Below are positions 32,186-44,568 of a stretch of DNA of 64,000 nucleotides, one piece after another. Below the pieces are notes generated by a model. It had not been told where the DNA came from and made no database searches. It was given only the letters and a program-made list of their open reading frames with translations. A program made the position numbers and the translations under genes. Positions within the stretch are counted from its first letter, which is position 1; every line of letters starts with the position of its first letter. Source of the stretch: Channallabes apus (lineage: Eukaryota; Chordata; Actinopteri; Siluriformes; Clariidae); NCBI GenBank assembly GCA_030522415.1, contig CM060107.1, positions 51,774,307 to 51,838,306 on the forward strand, written 5' to 3'.

Positions 32186-32335
32186 CATGACGCTGTATGA
32201 GGAGGAAAAAACAACACACACCTGCATTCTTACTGACGACCCAAACACACACATTAATCCAAAGAGGGACTTAGAGCTAAACACACACTGACCAACTGCT
32301 GCACCGAGTCTCATCATAATGAACACACTCTACAC
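32186..32335 (-). pseudogene. Second leader exon, degenerate
   Basis: Duplicate of 31239-31380 (same CATTCTTACTGACGACCCAA block). An AACA insertion in the leader shifts the frame out of the hydrophobic segment, and no matching donor follows. Confidence 0.6.
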
Positions 32336-32870
32336 ATCACACACTGCAAGAATAGCACATTTCATTCACACATTCAGAGGAAGTGCAACCACAGGATTTA
32401 CAAAAATTACAACAGAAATGTAACGTCTGTCATGCACATTGCACAACGAAACTAAGTTTATGCTCTAAAAACTAATACATTATAATACATTTTCTAATGC
32501 TAAGAAACAGTGATGCAACATTTAATGTAGTGTGTGATTAAGTTCAATACAACTGCAAAAACCGTGTGTCATTTATTGTACAGTACTTAATATGGGGTGC
32601 ATTCTGTATAGTAGAGGGTGGAGGCAGGGCCAGAGGGGTGGCCACAGTGGTGCCTGAAAGAGGAATGAGACACCATTTCAAAAAAGAGACACCATTTCTA
32701 CAAGCTTGGAGAGACATTTAATGTAAAATCATGAAATCAAGAGAATAAGACCCCCATATGTCACCATGCAGAACCTGTGGATTTTACACGCTTGAGTGGT
32801 TTTATTAATCAGATGAATAATTTATCACAGGCGGGGATGCTGAAGTTGTGAGGTAGCATGTCATGAGGGT
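32336..32870. other. Non-coding
   Basis: No supported feature. Confidence 0.4.
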
Positions 32871-32879
32871 AATCTGAGG

Positions 32880-34571
32880 GTACAGTCTTATATACAGTGT
32901 ACATTACTGCACCGTGTGTGAGGCTACAGGCTTATATACAGTGTACATTACTGCACCGTGTGTGACACTACAGGCTTATATACAGTATACATTACTGCAC
33001 CTTGTGTGAGGCTACAGGCTTATATACAGTGTACATTACTGCACCTTGTGTGTGACTACAGGCTTATATACAGTGTACATTACTGCACCTTGTGTGAGAC
33101 TACAGGCTTATATACAGTGTACATTACTGCACCGTGTGTGAGACTACAGGCTTATATACAGTATACATTACTGCACCTTGTGTGAGACTACAGGCTTATA
33201 TACAGTATACATTACTGCACCTTGTGTGAGACTACAGGCTTATATACAGTGTACATTACTGCACCTTGTGTGAGACTACAGGCTTATATACAGTGTACAT
33301 TACTGCACCGTGTGTGAGACTACAGGCTTATATACAGTGTACATTACTGCACCTTGTGTGAGACTACAGGCTTATATACAGTGTACATTACTGCACCGTG
33401 TGTGAGACTACAGGCTTATATACAGTATACATTACTGCACCTTGTGTGAGACTACAGGCTTATATACAGTATACATTACTGCACCTTGTGTGAGGCTACA
33501 GGCTTATATACAGTGTACATTACTGCACCGTGTGTGAGACTACAGGCTTATATACAGTGTACATTACTGCACCTTGTGTGAGACTACAGGCTTATATACA
33601 GTGTACATTACTGCACCTTGTGTGAGGCTACAGGCTTATATACAGTGTACATTACTGCACCTTGTGTGAGACTACAGGCTTATATACAGTGTACATTACT
33701 GCACCTTGTGTGAGACTACAGGCTTATATACAGTATACATTACTGCACCTTGTGTGACACTACAGGCTTATATACAGTATACATTACTGCACCGTGTGTG
33801 TGACTACAGGCTTATATACAGTGTACATTACTGCACCTTGTGTGACACTACAGGCTTATATACAGTGTACATTACTGCACCTTGTGTGAGACTACAGGCT
33901 TATATACAGTATACATTACTGCACCGTGTGTGAGACTACAGGCTTATATACAGTGTACATTACTGCACCTTGTGTGAGGCTACAGGCTTATATACAGTAT
34001 ACATTACTGCACTGTGTGTGAGGCTACAGGCTTATATACAGTGTACATTACTGCACCGTGTGTGAGACTACAGGCTTATATACAGTGTACATTACTGCAC
34101 CTTGTGTGACACTACAGGCTTATATACAGTGTACATTACTGCACCTTGTGTGTGACTACAGGCTTATATACAGTGTACATTACTGCACCTTGTGTGAGGC
34201 TACAGGCTTATATACAGTGTACATTACTGCACTGTGTGTGAGGCTACAGGCTTATATACAGTGTACATTACTGCACCGTGTGTGAGACTACAGGCTTATA
34301 TACAGTGTACATTACTGCACCTTGTGTGAGACTACAGGCTTATATACAGTGTACATTACTGCACCTTGTGTGACACTACAGGCTTATATACAGTGTACAT
34401 TACTGCACCTTGTGTGTGACTACAGGCTTATATACAGTGTACATTACTGCACCTTGTGTGACTACAGGCTTATATACAGTGTACATTACTGCACCTTGTG
34501 TGAGGCTACAGGCTTATATACAGTATACATTACTGCACCGTGTGTGAGGCTACAGGCTTATATACAGTATT
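32880..34571. repeat. Minisatellite, 44-bp unit, about 38 copies
   Basis: The unit reads AGGCTTATATACAGTGTACA then TTACTGCACCTTGTGTGAGACTAC, with a few recurrent variants: CACCG/CACCT, CAGTG/CAGTA, and GAGAC/GAGGC/GACAC/GTGAC. One 42-bp unit lies near 34450. All six frames stay open over short spans merely because of periodicity (three units equal 44 codons), so the predicted MCETTGLYTV-type peptides are not genes. Confidence 0.95.
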
Positions 34572-34774
34572 TTAGCATCATTAATGTTTTTCTGCTAACT
34601 GAAGCATGCTGCCTTGGAGATGATATTAATGATCTCTGTATCAGTTCGAACAACATATTCCATAATATTTATGAATACATTAATCCCATATGTTCAGCAG
34701 TTAAAACAGAGGTTTTTACTCCTTAAACTGTAAAACAAACACCTCTACATTTACTTGTAGTGTACTTCACTGCG

Positions 34775-34970
34775 ATCATGGGGAAGACTGCTGACCTAAC
34801 AAGTTGTCCAGAAGATGATCATCTACATACACCTTCCAGAAGGAGTGTAAGCCTTCTAAGGTCAAACACTACCACCAACTATTTCGCTGACCATGATGTT
34901 GCTTGATTGGTCCGTCATCTCACCTGACCAGACATTTCATTGAAAGATGAGTTGAAATCTGGGATAAATT
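34775..34970 (+). mobile_element. Tc1-like transposase remnant
   Basis: ATGGGGAAGACTGCTGACCT and the following bases match the start of a Tc1-type transposase (MGKTADLT, then frameshifted). Then a piece like GCTTGATTGGTCCGTCATCTCACCTGACCA from its catalytic half. Internally deleted. Confidence 0.45.
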
Positions 34971-34971
34971 C

Positions 34972-36150
34972 ACAAGCATAATGCTTCAAATGTGATTTCA
35001 AAAGTGTTTAACAGCTTAATGCAGTGGGTTACATACAGTAAAAACACCAACTATTTAAAAACATGTAGGCTTATGAATACTGTAGTAGCAACTTACAGTA
35101 TATCTATGTACTTAGAATTGAATGTTCAAGAATAAGAGTATCATAAATTGCCGAATAATTAAAATACACGTGAACAATGAGTGTGACATTTGAAATAAAG
35201 TTTATCTTAAAAAAATTGAATATCAGGCAAAAAGGCAAAAAACAAACACACTCACAAGGGAAACACCTAGAAAGAAAAAGACCACAAGGGGAAAATAATA
35301 CACCACAAGGGGGAAACCATGCTCCAGAAAGGCAAAGCATCTCTCCCGTGTCAACTTTCTTTCTCGGTTAAGTTGCAAGCTAAACGCTAAAGCAAGGCAC
35401 TAAGGGATTTTGCTCTCTAAGCTCTATAAGTTTTACTAATATGGCTCCAGGTGTGTAGGTATGGATATGCTCTTTTAATCAGGTGTGTTGATTTGTCATT
35501 GTGGTTAAGTGCGTGCATCTTCTGTTGATGTTCTTCTACTGCAGATTCACTGTTTCATCTCCATCATGTGTGCTGTAATGAACTCTATCAGGACCTGGAG
35601 AGAAAAATACACACCTGTGTAAAACCGGCCTGCCATGTAAGCAGAAATGTTCAAACACCATGTCAGTTTGTTTGTGCATCATTTGTGCAGGTTTGTGCTG
35701 TAATTTTTTCAAGATATTAAGAGTTTTTTTTTTCATTATATAACATACATATGAAATAAAATTTAAACTCTCTTTCTTTATATCCCGCTCCCTGCCAAGC
35801 TACAGTCCCACCATGATCACCTCTGCACTCCATTTCCTTCCACCGCCTTATTCTCCTCCCTGCACACCTCAGTAATCACCTCTCATCTCTATTTCAACCA
35901 CGCTCTGACTATGCCTCAGTGCCAGATTATTTCATGCCTTTGAAGCCAATATTGCAGCGTTCTTCTATGTTTTTGCTTTCACAATCTCAAACCACATTTT
36001 TTATTATTTTTTTTTACCAATTTGGATTCTACTGTACCTCTCATGTCTTGGATTCTCACGCTCTCAGACATTTTGTTATCGACCTTTGGAATTGTTTAGC
36101 AACCATGAATTTGTATCACAGACTATCTCAGACTATCTCAGACTAGTGCT
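34972..36150. other. Non-coding
   Basis: No convincing gene. 35760-35930 is C/T-rich and may be the leader or LTR part of the gypsy remnant that follows. Confidence 0.4.
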
Positions 36151-36159
36151 TTTTCACTA

Positions 36160-36725
36160 TGAATGATCTTTGCAAACCAGCCACTAACCTGAGCGAGTTC
36201 CTTTCGCCCACCCCAGCTTTCATTGCGGAGTTCACTCCTCTCTCATCGACTCTCAGCGCTTCCACCTTCTCGCAAGACTCATGCTTCCCACTTCTGCATT
36301 CCTACCAGGCTTATGCTGCACACAGAGCCCGGGCCACAAATGGATCCAGCACACACAGTTCGCTGAGAGGGCCACTAGAGAGCAGGGGAGTCCTCCTACA
36401 GTAGGCATCCACCCACAGGAAATCAGGCAGATCACCAATACGCTCAAAACCATCACAGAAACTCTGGTGTCACTTACCACCCAGCTACAACGAGCACCCC
36501 GGCAAACTCTCCCCAGGCTTCCCTTCCAGTACACACCATTGGTCATGAACCATGCCTCCCTGCCCCACTTACTTATGATGGGAATCCATCTGCCCTTAGT
36601 TTCTTTCTGCCTCAGTGCTCCCTGTGTGTCCTCTGCAGGCTGAACCATTTCCCATCAAATGATCCAAGGTCACATATCATTACTCTCCTCTCAGGAAAGG
36701 CAAGCGAGTGGGGAACAGCATTATT
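36160..36725 (+). pseudogene. Gypsy-type gag remnant
   Basis: Plus-strand frames resemble the N-terminal and capsid part of a fish gypsy Gag: a helical stretch IRQITNTLKTITETLVSLTT (36430-36490), and after a frameshift HIITLLSGKASEWGTALFQ (about 36674-36730), close to the LLSG-x-A-x-x-W capsid motif. Truncated after this; no nucleocapsid or pol follows. Confidence 0.55.
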
Positions 36726-36730
36726 TCAGA

Positions 36731-36866
36731 CTTGTTGCTTCATGTACAAAGCATTTACAGATGAAATAAGTAATAAGTAATAAATAACTTCTGCATTCCT
36801 ACAAAGCTCACGCTGCACACAGAGCTCCCGTGCCGGCTCTCTGCACTACCACGTCCCAGCCAGGCT

Positions 36867-36926
<60 letters not shown>

Positions 36927-37354
36927 CCTCCCAATGCTGAACAGCAATCTCGCCAGCGTCAAGTGCATTACCAAGGCCCCTACATTATCTGCCAAACCTA
37001 TTTCAAGCTTCACCTAAACTAAATATCAGCACAATAAACTGCGAGGAGCTTCTTCCGACCCTTCACCTGCACTTGGATCCATCATGACCTCTCAGAGCCC
37101 TAACAGAGGCTATTCTGGATAGTTTTGGATTATATGGGTGAGGTTGATGGGGGGCTGAATGAAAACAAATCTTTATAACTTTTTCAAACTGATTAAGACA
37201 TTTATTTTCACTAGATAAATGAACTCACACTGTTTTGTACACAGGTAATAGTAAAGCAGGTTCTTGGGGTTGAGTTGGAGTCTGAGTTTGAGAAGCAGTC
37301 ACAGTAATTTGTTAGAAACTGGCTGTTACTGTTTTGTGAACCTTTTAATTTATT
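36731..37354. other. Non-coding with (CA)n at 36871-36925
   Basis: Starts with a partial repeat of 36280-36320 (CTTCTGCATTCCTAC...GCTGCACACAGAGC). No gene. Confidence 0.5.
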
Positions 37355-37367
37355 AAGTAGTTAATTA

Positions 37368-37723
37368 TTCATTCATTCATTCATTCATCTTCTATACCGC
37401 TTAATCCTGTGTTCAGGGTCGCGGGGACCTGGAGCCTATCACAGGAGACTTCGGGCACTAGGCGGGGTACACCCTGGACAGGGTGCCAATCCATCGCAGG
37501 GCACACACACACACACACACACAATCCAATCACACACTACGGGCAATTTAGATAACATGCATATCTTTGGACTGTGGGAGGAAACCGGAGTACCCGGAGG
37601 AAACCCACCAAGCACGGGGAGAACATGCAAACTCCATGCACACAGAGACGGGAATCGAGCCTGGCCGGGGAATCGAACCCAGGTGCAAGGCGACAGTGCT
37701 AACCACTACACCACCGCGCCGCC
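37368..37723 (-). mobile_element. Complete tRNA-SINE with 13-bp target duplication
   Basis: Best-preserved copy in the window. AAGTAGTTAATTA flanks it at 37355-37367 and 37724-37736. Reverse complement runs from GGCGGCGCGGTGGTGTAGTG (A box) through a B box to TTCTATACCGC and an (ATTC)n-type tail. The B-box area has a small deletion. Confidence 0.88.
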
Positions 37724-37870
37724 AAGTAGTTAATTAAATGAAATTTATTTATTAATTAGTGTATAGCATATTTGAGAATAACTGAAACTAAATTAACCTT
37801 TATATAATTTTATAAACTAATTTTATACACACTATAAACATACAGTATGTTTCTATCAGTTTATAATCAC

Positions 37871-37872
<2 letters not shown>

Positions 37873-37942
<70 letters not shown>
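37873..37942. repeat. (GT)n microsatellite
   Basis: About 35 GT units with one TTTG interruption. Confidence 0.95.
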
Positions 37943-37948
<6 letters not shown>

Positions 37949-38001
37949 TCATTACAGTTTGATGAGAAGAGCTTGAATGTTTGAATACATGTGTACTGTA
38001 C

Positions 38002-38109
38002 CTTTCTTTTTGGTGCTGCAATAGAAGACAGTTACGATGATGTGCAGAAAGATCACAGTCACCACAGCGAAGGGGACGAAGGGGACGAAGGGGACGAAGG
38101 GGAGAGACT
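38002..38109 (-). CDS. Transmembrane exon of second Ig receptor
   Basis: Paralogue of the exon at 22783-22872, between CTCTGCAG and GTACAG. It is 18 nt longer because a 9-bp unit (GGGACGAAG) is present three times, giving VPFVPFVPF before the helix AVVTVIFLHIIVTVFY. The frame is kept. It belongs to a gene whose V exon at 38844 is truncated, so it may be part of a pseudogene. Confidence 0.5.
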
Positions 38110-38843
38110 CTGCAGAGACTTTATTAATATCAGTAATTAAAAATTACTTTTCAATTTTCACAATTTTCCATTTTATTACACATTTACACTTGCTTTAAGA
38201 GAATATTACATTACAGTTTGGTATGTGAGTGGAGCAGTTTATTACATTTGAAGGTTTTTTCAAAGAAACAGCTAATGTGCAAATTACTGTACTTGTACAT
38301 TAATCAATATTTAATATGTATTGCAGGATAAAATCTGTGATTTTATATATGAAGTTTTACTATCTAGAAATCAGGATCATAAATGGAGTGTAAATATGAT
38401 TTTAAAAGAGAAGTTTGAGATTTAAGGAAAAATGTCATTTTCGCCTGGGAAATGTTCACTAAAACTGTTAATAAAGTTAATGAAGTTAATTGATCGTTAC
38501 ATTTCCAGATGTTTCAGAGTGTGAATTTATTTTGTCTTATTTTGTCTTAGCTCAGAAAACAGATAATCCATAACCATAGAAACTGAAATAGATGAACGGC
38601 AGGACATGATACAGAAACACTTCACATCTGTTTTTAAAAATAATTTCTGCTTTTGGCAGCAAAACTGAATAAATGTACTAAATAGCATTTTATTATACAA
38701 TAAAAGTAGAATACAAATATTCCACTTTGATAGACATCCAGCTTCACATGCTTTATACACATGAGATCAGTTTACCTTTTACTCTGACTTAGAGGTCTTT
38801 AAATGTCATGAGATTATCACTGAAGTTGCATTGTGTCATTTAC

Positions 38844-38967
38844 CTTTAACAGTGAGGCTGACGTCTCTGTATTCACCACCTTTAACACTACACCTGTAAT
38901 CTCCTCCATCCTCTACAGTCAGGTGTGATATGAGCAGAGAGAGATTTCCTGAAGAGTGATCATTAAC
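38844..38967 (-). pseudogene. Truncated V-set immunoglobulin exon
   Basis: Only the second half of the V domain remains (VNDHSSGNLSLLISHLTVED, GGDYRCSVKG) with its donor GTAAAT. Upstream of 38967 the homology ends abruptly in unrelated sequence (AACACTGTCAAGG...), so the first cysteine and the exon acceptor are lost. Confidence 0.7.
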
Positions 38968-39153
38968 CCTCTTAACTCTTTCTGCAGAGCAGCACACATT
39001 ATCATGCACAAACACTGTCAAGGAAACAGTAATTATGTTAGCAGGTCTACAGCACACAGGCATAGTCCACTGATTTCCTCGAATTATGTTTCTACTGAGA
39101 CAGGCAAAATGTTTACATGCTTGTGATGCAGCTCATATCAGGAAATATATATA

Positions 39154-39672
39154 CAGTGGCTTGCAAAAGTATTCGGCCCCCTTGAACTTTTCCACATTTT
39201 GTCACATTACAGCCACAAACATGAATCAATTTTATTGGAATTCCACGTGAAAGACCAATACAAAGTGGTGTACACGTGAGAAGTGGAACGAAAATCATAC
39301 ATGATTCCAAACATTTTTTGCAAATAAATAACTGCAAAGTGGGTTGTGCGTAATTATTCAGCCCCCTTTGGTCTGAGTGCAGTCAGTTGGCCATAGACAT
39401 TGCCTGATGAGTGCTAATGACTAAATCGAGTGCACCTGTGTGTAATCTAATGTCAGTACAAATACAGCTGCTCTGTGACGGCCTCAGAGGTTGTCTAAGA
39501 GGATATTGGGAGCAACAACACCATGACGTCCAAAGAACACACCAGACAGGTCAGGGATAAAGTTATTGAGAAATTTAAAGCAGGCTTAGGCCACAAAAAG
39601 ATTTCCAACGCCTTGAACATCCCACGGAGCCACTGTTCAAGCCATCATTCAGAAATGGAAGGAGTATGGCAC
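39154..39672 (+). mobile_element. 5' half of a Tc1-like transposon
   Basis: Begins after TA with CAGTGGCTTGCAAAAGTATT (a fish Tc1-type terminal repeat). The transposase start is at 39523: MTSKEHTRQVRDKV, KISNALNIPR, then a one-base shift before the Q-x-x-I-x-K-W-K-E-Y-G part. The helix-turn-helix region is visible; the catalytic DDE part is missing. The end runs into a poly-T stretch. Confidence 0.75.
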
Positions 39673-41494
39673 TTTTTTTTTTTTTTAATCATCATTGACC
39701 TATGCCATGTTGCCAGCATGGATCTGTGCCGCTTGTGTTTATGGGATAAGAAGTAATAAATAATAATACAAATTTTATTGCCAAAACTATAAAGTATTAA
39801 TTATATCAAAAACCACTGCCATGAACAGACTGTAACTTCAACACCCTTAAACATAACACAGGAAGTGTAAACTTAGCAGTATAGCATTAAACACAGACAT
39901 GATAATGTCTATTGCGCAGGAGAACTGAATCTATGTTCTAAAATATTATGAATCATCTAATGGCAATAAACCATTGGTAATAGACTATTTTTTATTATTT
40001 ATATATTTATTTGCATCACAAAACAAAGCCTTGTGATTTTTCTTCTTGGAAAATATGTCTTTATTGTATCTTACAGGATGTCCCATGAAGCAGAGATGTT
40101 CAGCTGCAGTCTACAGCATCACTGATCTGACTCCATCTAGTGGCTTCCTATGGTAAGTGCATCACAAGAAGAAAGCTTATAGAATATTTTTTATATCCCA
40201 ATGCGCATGTAATAGATTTTTTCATATTATTTTAAAATGTTCTTTTAATGTATGTTTCATTTAAAAATAAATGACAACATTACAAATGGTTGTACTATTT
40301 CACTTTGAAACTGCGTGTGTGTGTGTGTGTGTGTCATTATTTAATTACTTAATTGAGGTAGCTATTTTAAAATTTCAGTATTCTGCACATTTAAACATTT
40401 TACACACACTTCTGCATTTCACACACTTCAGTATTCAGTAGACTTAAATTAAATTAAAACTTTATGCAATTCTGCATTCCGTATACAGTATGTATTCTTT
40501 ATACTTTAGTACCCCTTACACTTTGGTATTACATAAATTTCTTATTTCTTTGCGTCTTTGTTCAGTTGTTTATTCATTTATTCATGCATGCATCAATTCA
40601 CCTACCTACCTACCTACCCTGATGTTAATTTGTCTATATTGCATACATTATTGACTATGTGTATGACATCTTGTGTGTATATATACAGTAGATGAGACAA
40701 ATATATAAGATATAACTGTTTTGATATATGTATATTAACAATAAATTGACAGCACATCACTCATCGGCATCGCTTGGCCATTTTTAGGGGGGTTTTAGCT
40801 GCCCTAACATTTGTACTCAGCCCCCCTAAAAATTCTCCATAAACTTCACACAAATTGCTGGTCCCCCATCATCGTAACCCATTAAATTTGATATGAAAGT
40901 GTCGGCAGACTTCGGCTCCTCACCGTGTTTCAGCGGGTCTTCAATTCACCATCACCGAGGGAGGATTAAGTCAAGCTGTGTGTTTTTTCGATAAATTGTT
41001 ATATCTGCATCAGTGCAGTCCTTTCTCATAAATACAGTTTACAAAATGTCATGAGGGATTAATCAGTTAAATCTTCACTGTGTTCACCCTCATCACACCA
41101 GCTGTTTCCTCTAGTGAACATGAAGCCCTTAATGCAGACTCTATGACCCTATGGTTACATTTTTCTGATTGTACCTGCACATAGAAAAAGGTTTATACGG
41201 TAAACAGCATGTGTGATCAAGAAGACTCATTTTAGTACTGATTCTGAACAAACCAAATATGTGTTAAACATCTATGGGGGCTGAGCCCCCCTTAACTGAA
41301 AATCCTAGAAACGCCCCTGTTTATACTGTAGCACATATCATACACAATGGTAATTCAAATAGCTTTACATTAAGAAAGTAAAACTATCATAAAAATTAAT
41401 CACAACAGTAAAAACAAGGAATAAAAAAAAAAGGTTTAAAATTGTATTTAAAATTAAGACACTTAGAACAGAATGGATATTGATTATACAAAAC
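39673..41494. other. Non-coding; degenerate repeat near 40780-41320
   Basis: No gene. TTTTTAGGGGGGTTTTAGCT (40782) and GGGGGCTGAGCCCCCCTTAA...ACGCCCCTG (41276-41319) look like internal parts of a DNA-repeat family, but ends are unclear. A short (GT)n lies at 40314-40334. Confidence 0.35.
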
Positions 41495-41815
41495 GTCTCG
41501 GGTTACATTTCTGTAACCCTGTTCCCTGAAAGGCGGGAACGAGATGCTGCGTGAAAACGCTATGGGAACCAGTTTGACGCGTTGCCGGTCGTTGAAGCAT
41601 GCTGTGAAAACACGCCAAAGTTTTTGGCTATATATAACCTCGACAGGTGACGTCATCTGATTAGATAGATAGATAGATTAAAACAGGTGAGCCGGCAACA
41701 ACCTCAGATTAATTTGTCTGAACAGCCGTCCGGTCACGTGGTAGTGCGGCATTGTGATGCAGCATCTCGTTCCTGCCTTTCAGGGAACAGGGTTACAGAA
41801 ATGTAACCCGAGACG
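41495..41815. repeat. Local inverted repeat at left end of DIRS element
   Basis: 41495-41550 (GTCTCGGGTTACATTTCTGT ... GAGATGCTGC) is inverted at 41758-41815 with few mismatches. The arms are about 55 bp and the loop about 205 bp. Confidence 0.85.
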
Positions 41816-42956
41816 TTCCCTTTCAAGGCTACATTCGATGTTGCGTGAAAACGCTATGGGAACGAGAATACCAACGCCGCCGCACTACAGGTGTCTGGAC
41901 CCCAAGGTTGTGTAGCGTGTGGCACAAAGCCGAGAAGGTCTCAGAACCATGCCTGGGCAGCTAACTCGGGGCTTTGCCTGAGCCCGGAGTAGCATGAACA
42001 TCCAGATTATAATGTAACGTAAATGTAATGTGTGCGGGGAGGAGCAACCCTCCGTGTCACACAATTTGCTGCAGGGGAATACCTCTTGCTGGTGCAAAAG
42101 GAGGCGATCTCCCTGGTTGAATGAGCCCTGCTTCCTAGAGGCGAAGTGAACCCACGCGCCTCATAGGAGAGGGCAATATGCATCTCACCCAGTGTAGTGG
42201 TGGCCGCTCCAGTGGCCCCAAGACATGTAAATGCTGCTCTGACCTACACCACCGGCTGATGCGTTAGACGTACTGTAAATCTGAAGAGCACCTGCTGGAC
42301 ACAGTAAGTGAAGTCTCTCCTGCTCCGAAGCTGTAAAGGCGGAGGATGGAATGCTTCAAAACAACAGGGTGATGTTTATGGACTTAGGCCGATAGCTCAG
42401 TGAGGATGCAGTTACGTGCGTCCTGAGAGTACTTGGGCACAGGCCCGAGGACAACTTTCCTGCAGGGACTCCAGCACTGAAACAATTCAGGAGTGGACTG
42501 GGTCTACCTGCTTTGCACACACAATTGCTGCAGGGGAATACCTCTTGCTAGTGCAATAGATGAGGCGATCCCCCAGGTTGAATGAACCCTGATTCCTAGA
42601 GGCGAAGTGAGCCCACGCGCCTCATAGGAGAGGGCAATGGCATCTCTCACCCAGTATAGTGGTGCTCTGATTTACGCCACTGGCTCATGCGGTGGACGTA
42701 CTGTAAATCTGAAGAGCACATACTGGACAGTAAGTGAAGTTTCTCCTGCTCGTTACAAATGGAACTTTTCGGGAAGATAGTTCAGTGAGGACGCGGATAA
42801 GTACATCTTGAGAGTACTATGGCACAAGCCTGAGGACAAGCTTTTCCTGCCGAAACTCCAGCACTGAAACGTTTCGGCAGTGGACTGGGTCTGCCTGCTT
42901 ATCACACACTTGCTGCAGGGGAATACCTCTTGCTGGTGCAATAAACGAGGCGATCC

Positions 42957-43801
42957 TAGATCCAGAGTCAGGGAGTAGCAAAGGGGACATTTGCTGATCT
43001 TGCGAGGCAAAGCGGTCCACCTCTGCTACATGAAATCTCACCGAGATTGACTGACCACTTCGGGGTGGGGTTTCCATTCCCCGTGTGTCAGAGATTGACT
43101 GGGCAGTTACAACTGCTCTCACATTCATATGCCCTGGACCGTAAATCGCGCTGAGGGACAGGAACCTGGTGCGCTAGCTATTCAGCGGCGCGAGCACAGT
43201 CCGCCCTGGCGATTAATATATGAGACTTGCCATAGTGATGTCCACCCGCAATGGGACATGGCACTCTCAACCGCTGGAGGAAGTGCTTTAGGGCGAGAAA
43301 TAGAGCCATCATTTCGAGGCAATTGATGTGCCGTACGAGAAGAAGGCCTCTCCACTTTTAAAAAACATTCCATTTGAGGGCATAAGCTCTTGAAGAGGGA
43401 TAATAGATCCAGAGTCAGGGAGTAGCAAAGGGGACATTTGCTGATCTTGCGAGGCAAAGCGGTCCACCTCTGCTGCATGAAATCTCACCGAGATTGACTG
43501 ACCACTTCGGGGTGGGGTTTCCATTCCCTGTGTGTCAGAGATTGACTGGGCAGTTACAACTGCTCTCACATTCATATGCCCTGGACCGTAAATCACGCTG
43601 AGGGACAGGAACCTGGTGCGCTAGCTATTCAGCGGCGCGAGCACAGTCCGCCCTAGCGATTAATATATGAGACTTGCCATAGTGATGTCCACCCACAATG
43701 GGACATGGCACTCTCAACCGCTGGAGGAAGTGCTTTAGGGCGAGAAATAGAGCCATCATTTCGAGGCAATTGATGTGCCGTGCGAGAAGAAGGCCTCTCC
43801 A
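42957..43801. repeat. Tandem duplication inside DIRS element
   Basis: 398 bp at 42957-43354 repeated at 43404-43801 with a 447-bp offset and very few differences. It covers the RNase H remnant, so that region occurs twice. An upstream block with GCAGGGGAATACCTCTTGCT also occurs three times (42071, 42531, 42913). Confidence 0.88.
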
Positions 43802-43859
43802 GCACCCTTGGGCTGGGACGGTCACCTAAGACCGCACCCCCCGCCCGTGAGGGAAGCAT
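43625..43859 (-). pseudogene. DIRS RNase H remnant
   Basis: The minus strand reads ARHINCLEMMALFLALKHFL, the start of the RNase H-like domain of DIRS/tyrosine-recombinase retroelements (conserved N-x-L-E-M-x-A). Broken frames follow. The same text recurs in 43182-43330. Confidence 0.65.
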
Positions 43860-44299
43860 ATGTCGTTAGCATCTGCGACGACAAGACGAACTTAGAGTGG
43901 GACCCAGAGTCAGAACCCGGGGTCTGAACCACATAGGACGGGTACGAAGCACCTGGCGCGTAACCCCTGTTGGGGATTGGCCCTAGAGTGAAATCCCGTC
44001 TTAGCCACAACTGAAATGCTCTCATGGGCAGGCCCAAGGGTCACCGTGGATACGGCTGCCATAAGAGCTAAGATCTCTGAAAGTGATGGTCACTTTCTTG
44101 GTCTAGCTTGATTTCCTTGAGGGTGTTGTTAATGGATTCGACACGAGCGGGAGACAGCTGTGCCCGCTTAGGATCGAATCTCATGTGACACCCAATCCTC
44201 AGAACAGGAAAGAGCACGCTTTCGTGGCGTTGGGTCTCAATCCTAAGAGACAAGATGAGCTAGGACGACATGCTGATGTCGAAGCGCTAGCTAATGAGA

Positions 44300-44568
44300 C
44301 TGGGCCAGCCAGTCGTCTATGTAATTCAAATATGGATGCCCTGGTAGTCGTAAGAGCCAGAACTACATCCATGCATTTTAATATGTGCTGGTGAGAAAGC
44401 TAGACCGACTGAAAGGACCCGATACTGGTAAGCTTGGCCCCCAAAAGCGAACCTCAGGTCTTTCCTGTGTTGTGGGAGTATTTCTATATGAAAGTAAGCG
44501 TCCTTCAATCGATTGTCACAAATCAATCGCTTGGTAGGATAGAGAGCAATCACTTTAACAGTCAACAT
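44300..44568 (-). pseudogene. DIRS reverse transcriptase remnant
   Basis: The minus strand reads RLKDAYFHIEILPQHRKDLR, FAFGGQAYQYRVLSVGLAFS and, after a one-base frameshift near 44328, LNYIDDWLAQSH. The catalytic YIDD codons lie at 44312-44323. This is the RT palm of DIRS-type elements (DAYFHI and FGL-type blocks in order). Inactive. Confidence 0.75.

Noticed and set aside
32880..34571. CRISPR-like array from regular repeats
   Set aside because: Units are contiguous without unique spacers, and the DNA is vertebrate.
32958..34726. Repeated open frames of 75-134 aa (MCETTGLYTVYITAP-type) over the minisatellite
   Set aside because: They arise from the 44-bp periodicity; no gene signals and the same peptide appears in shifted frames.
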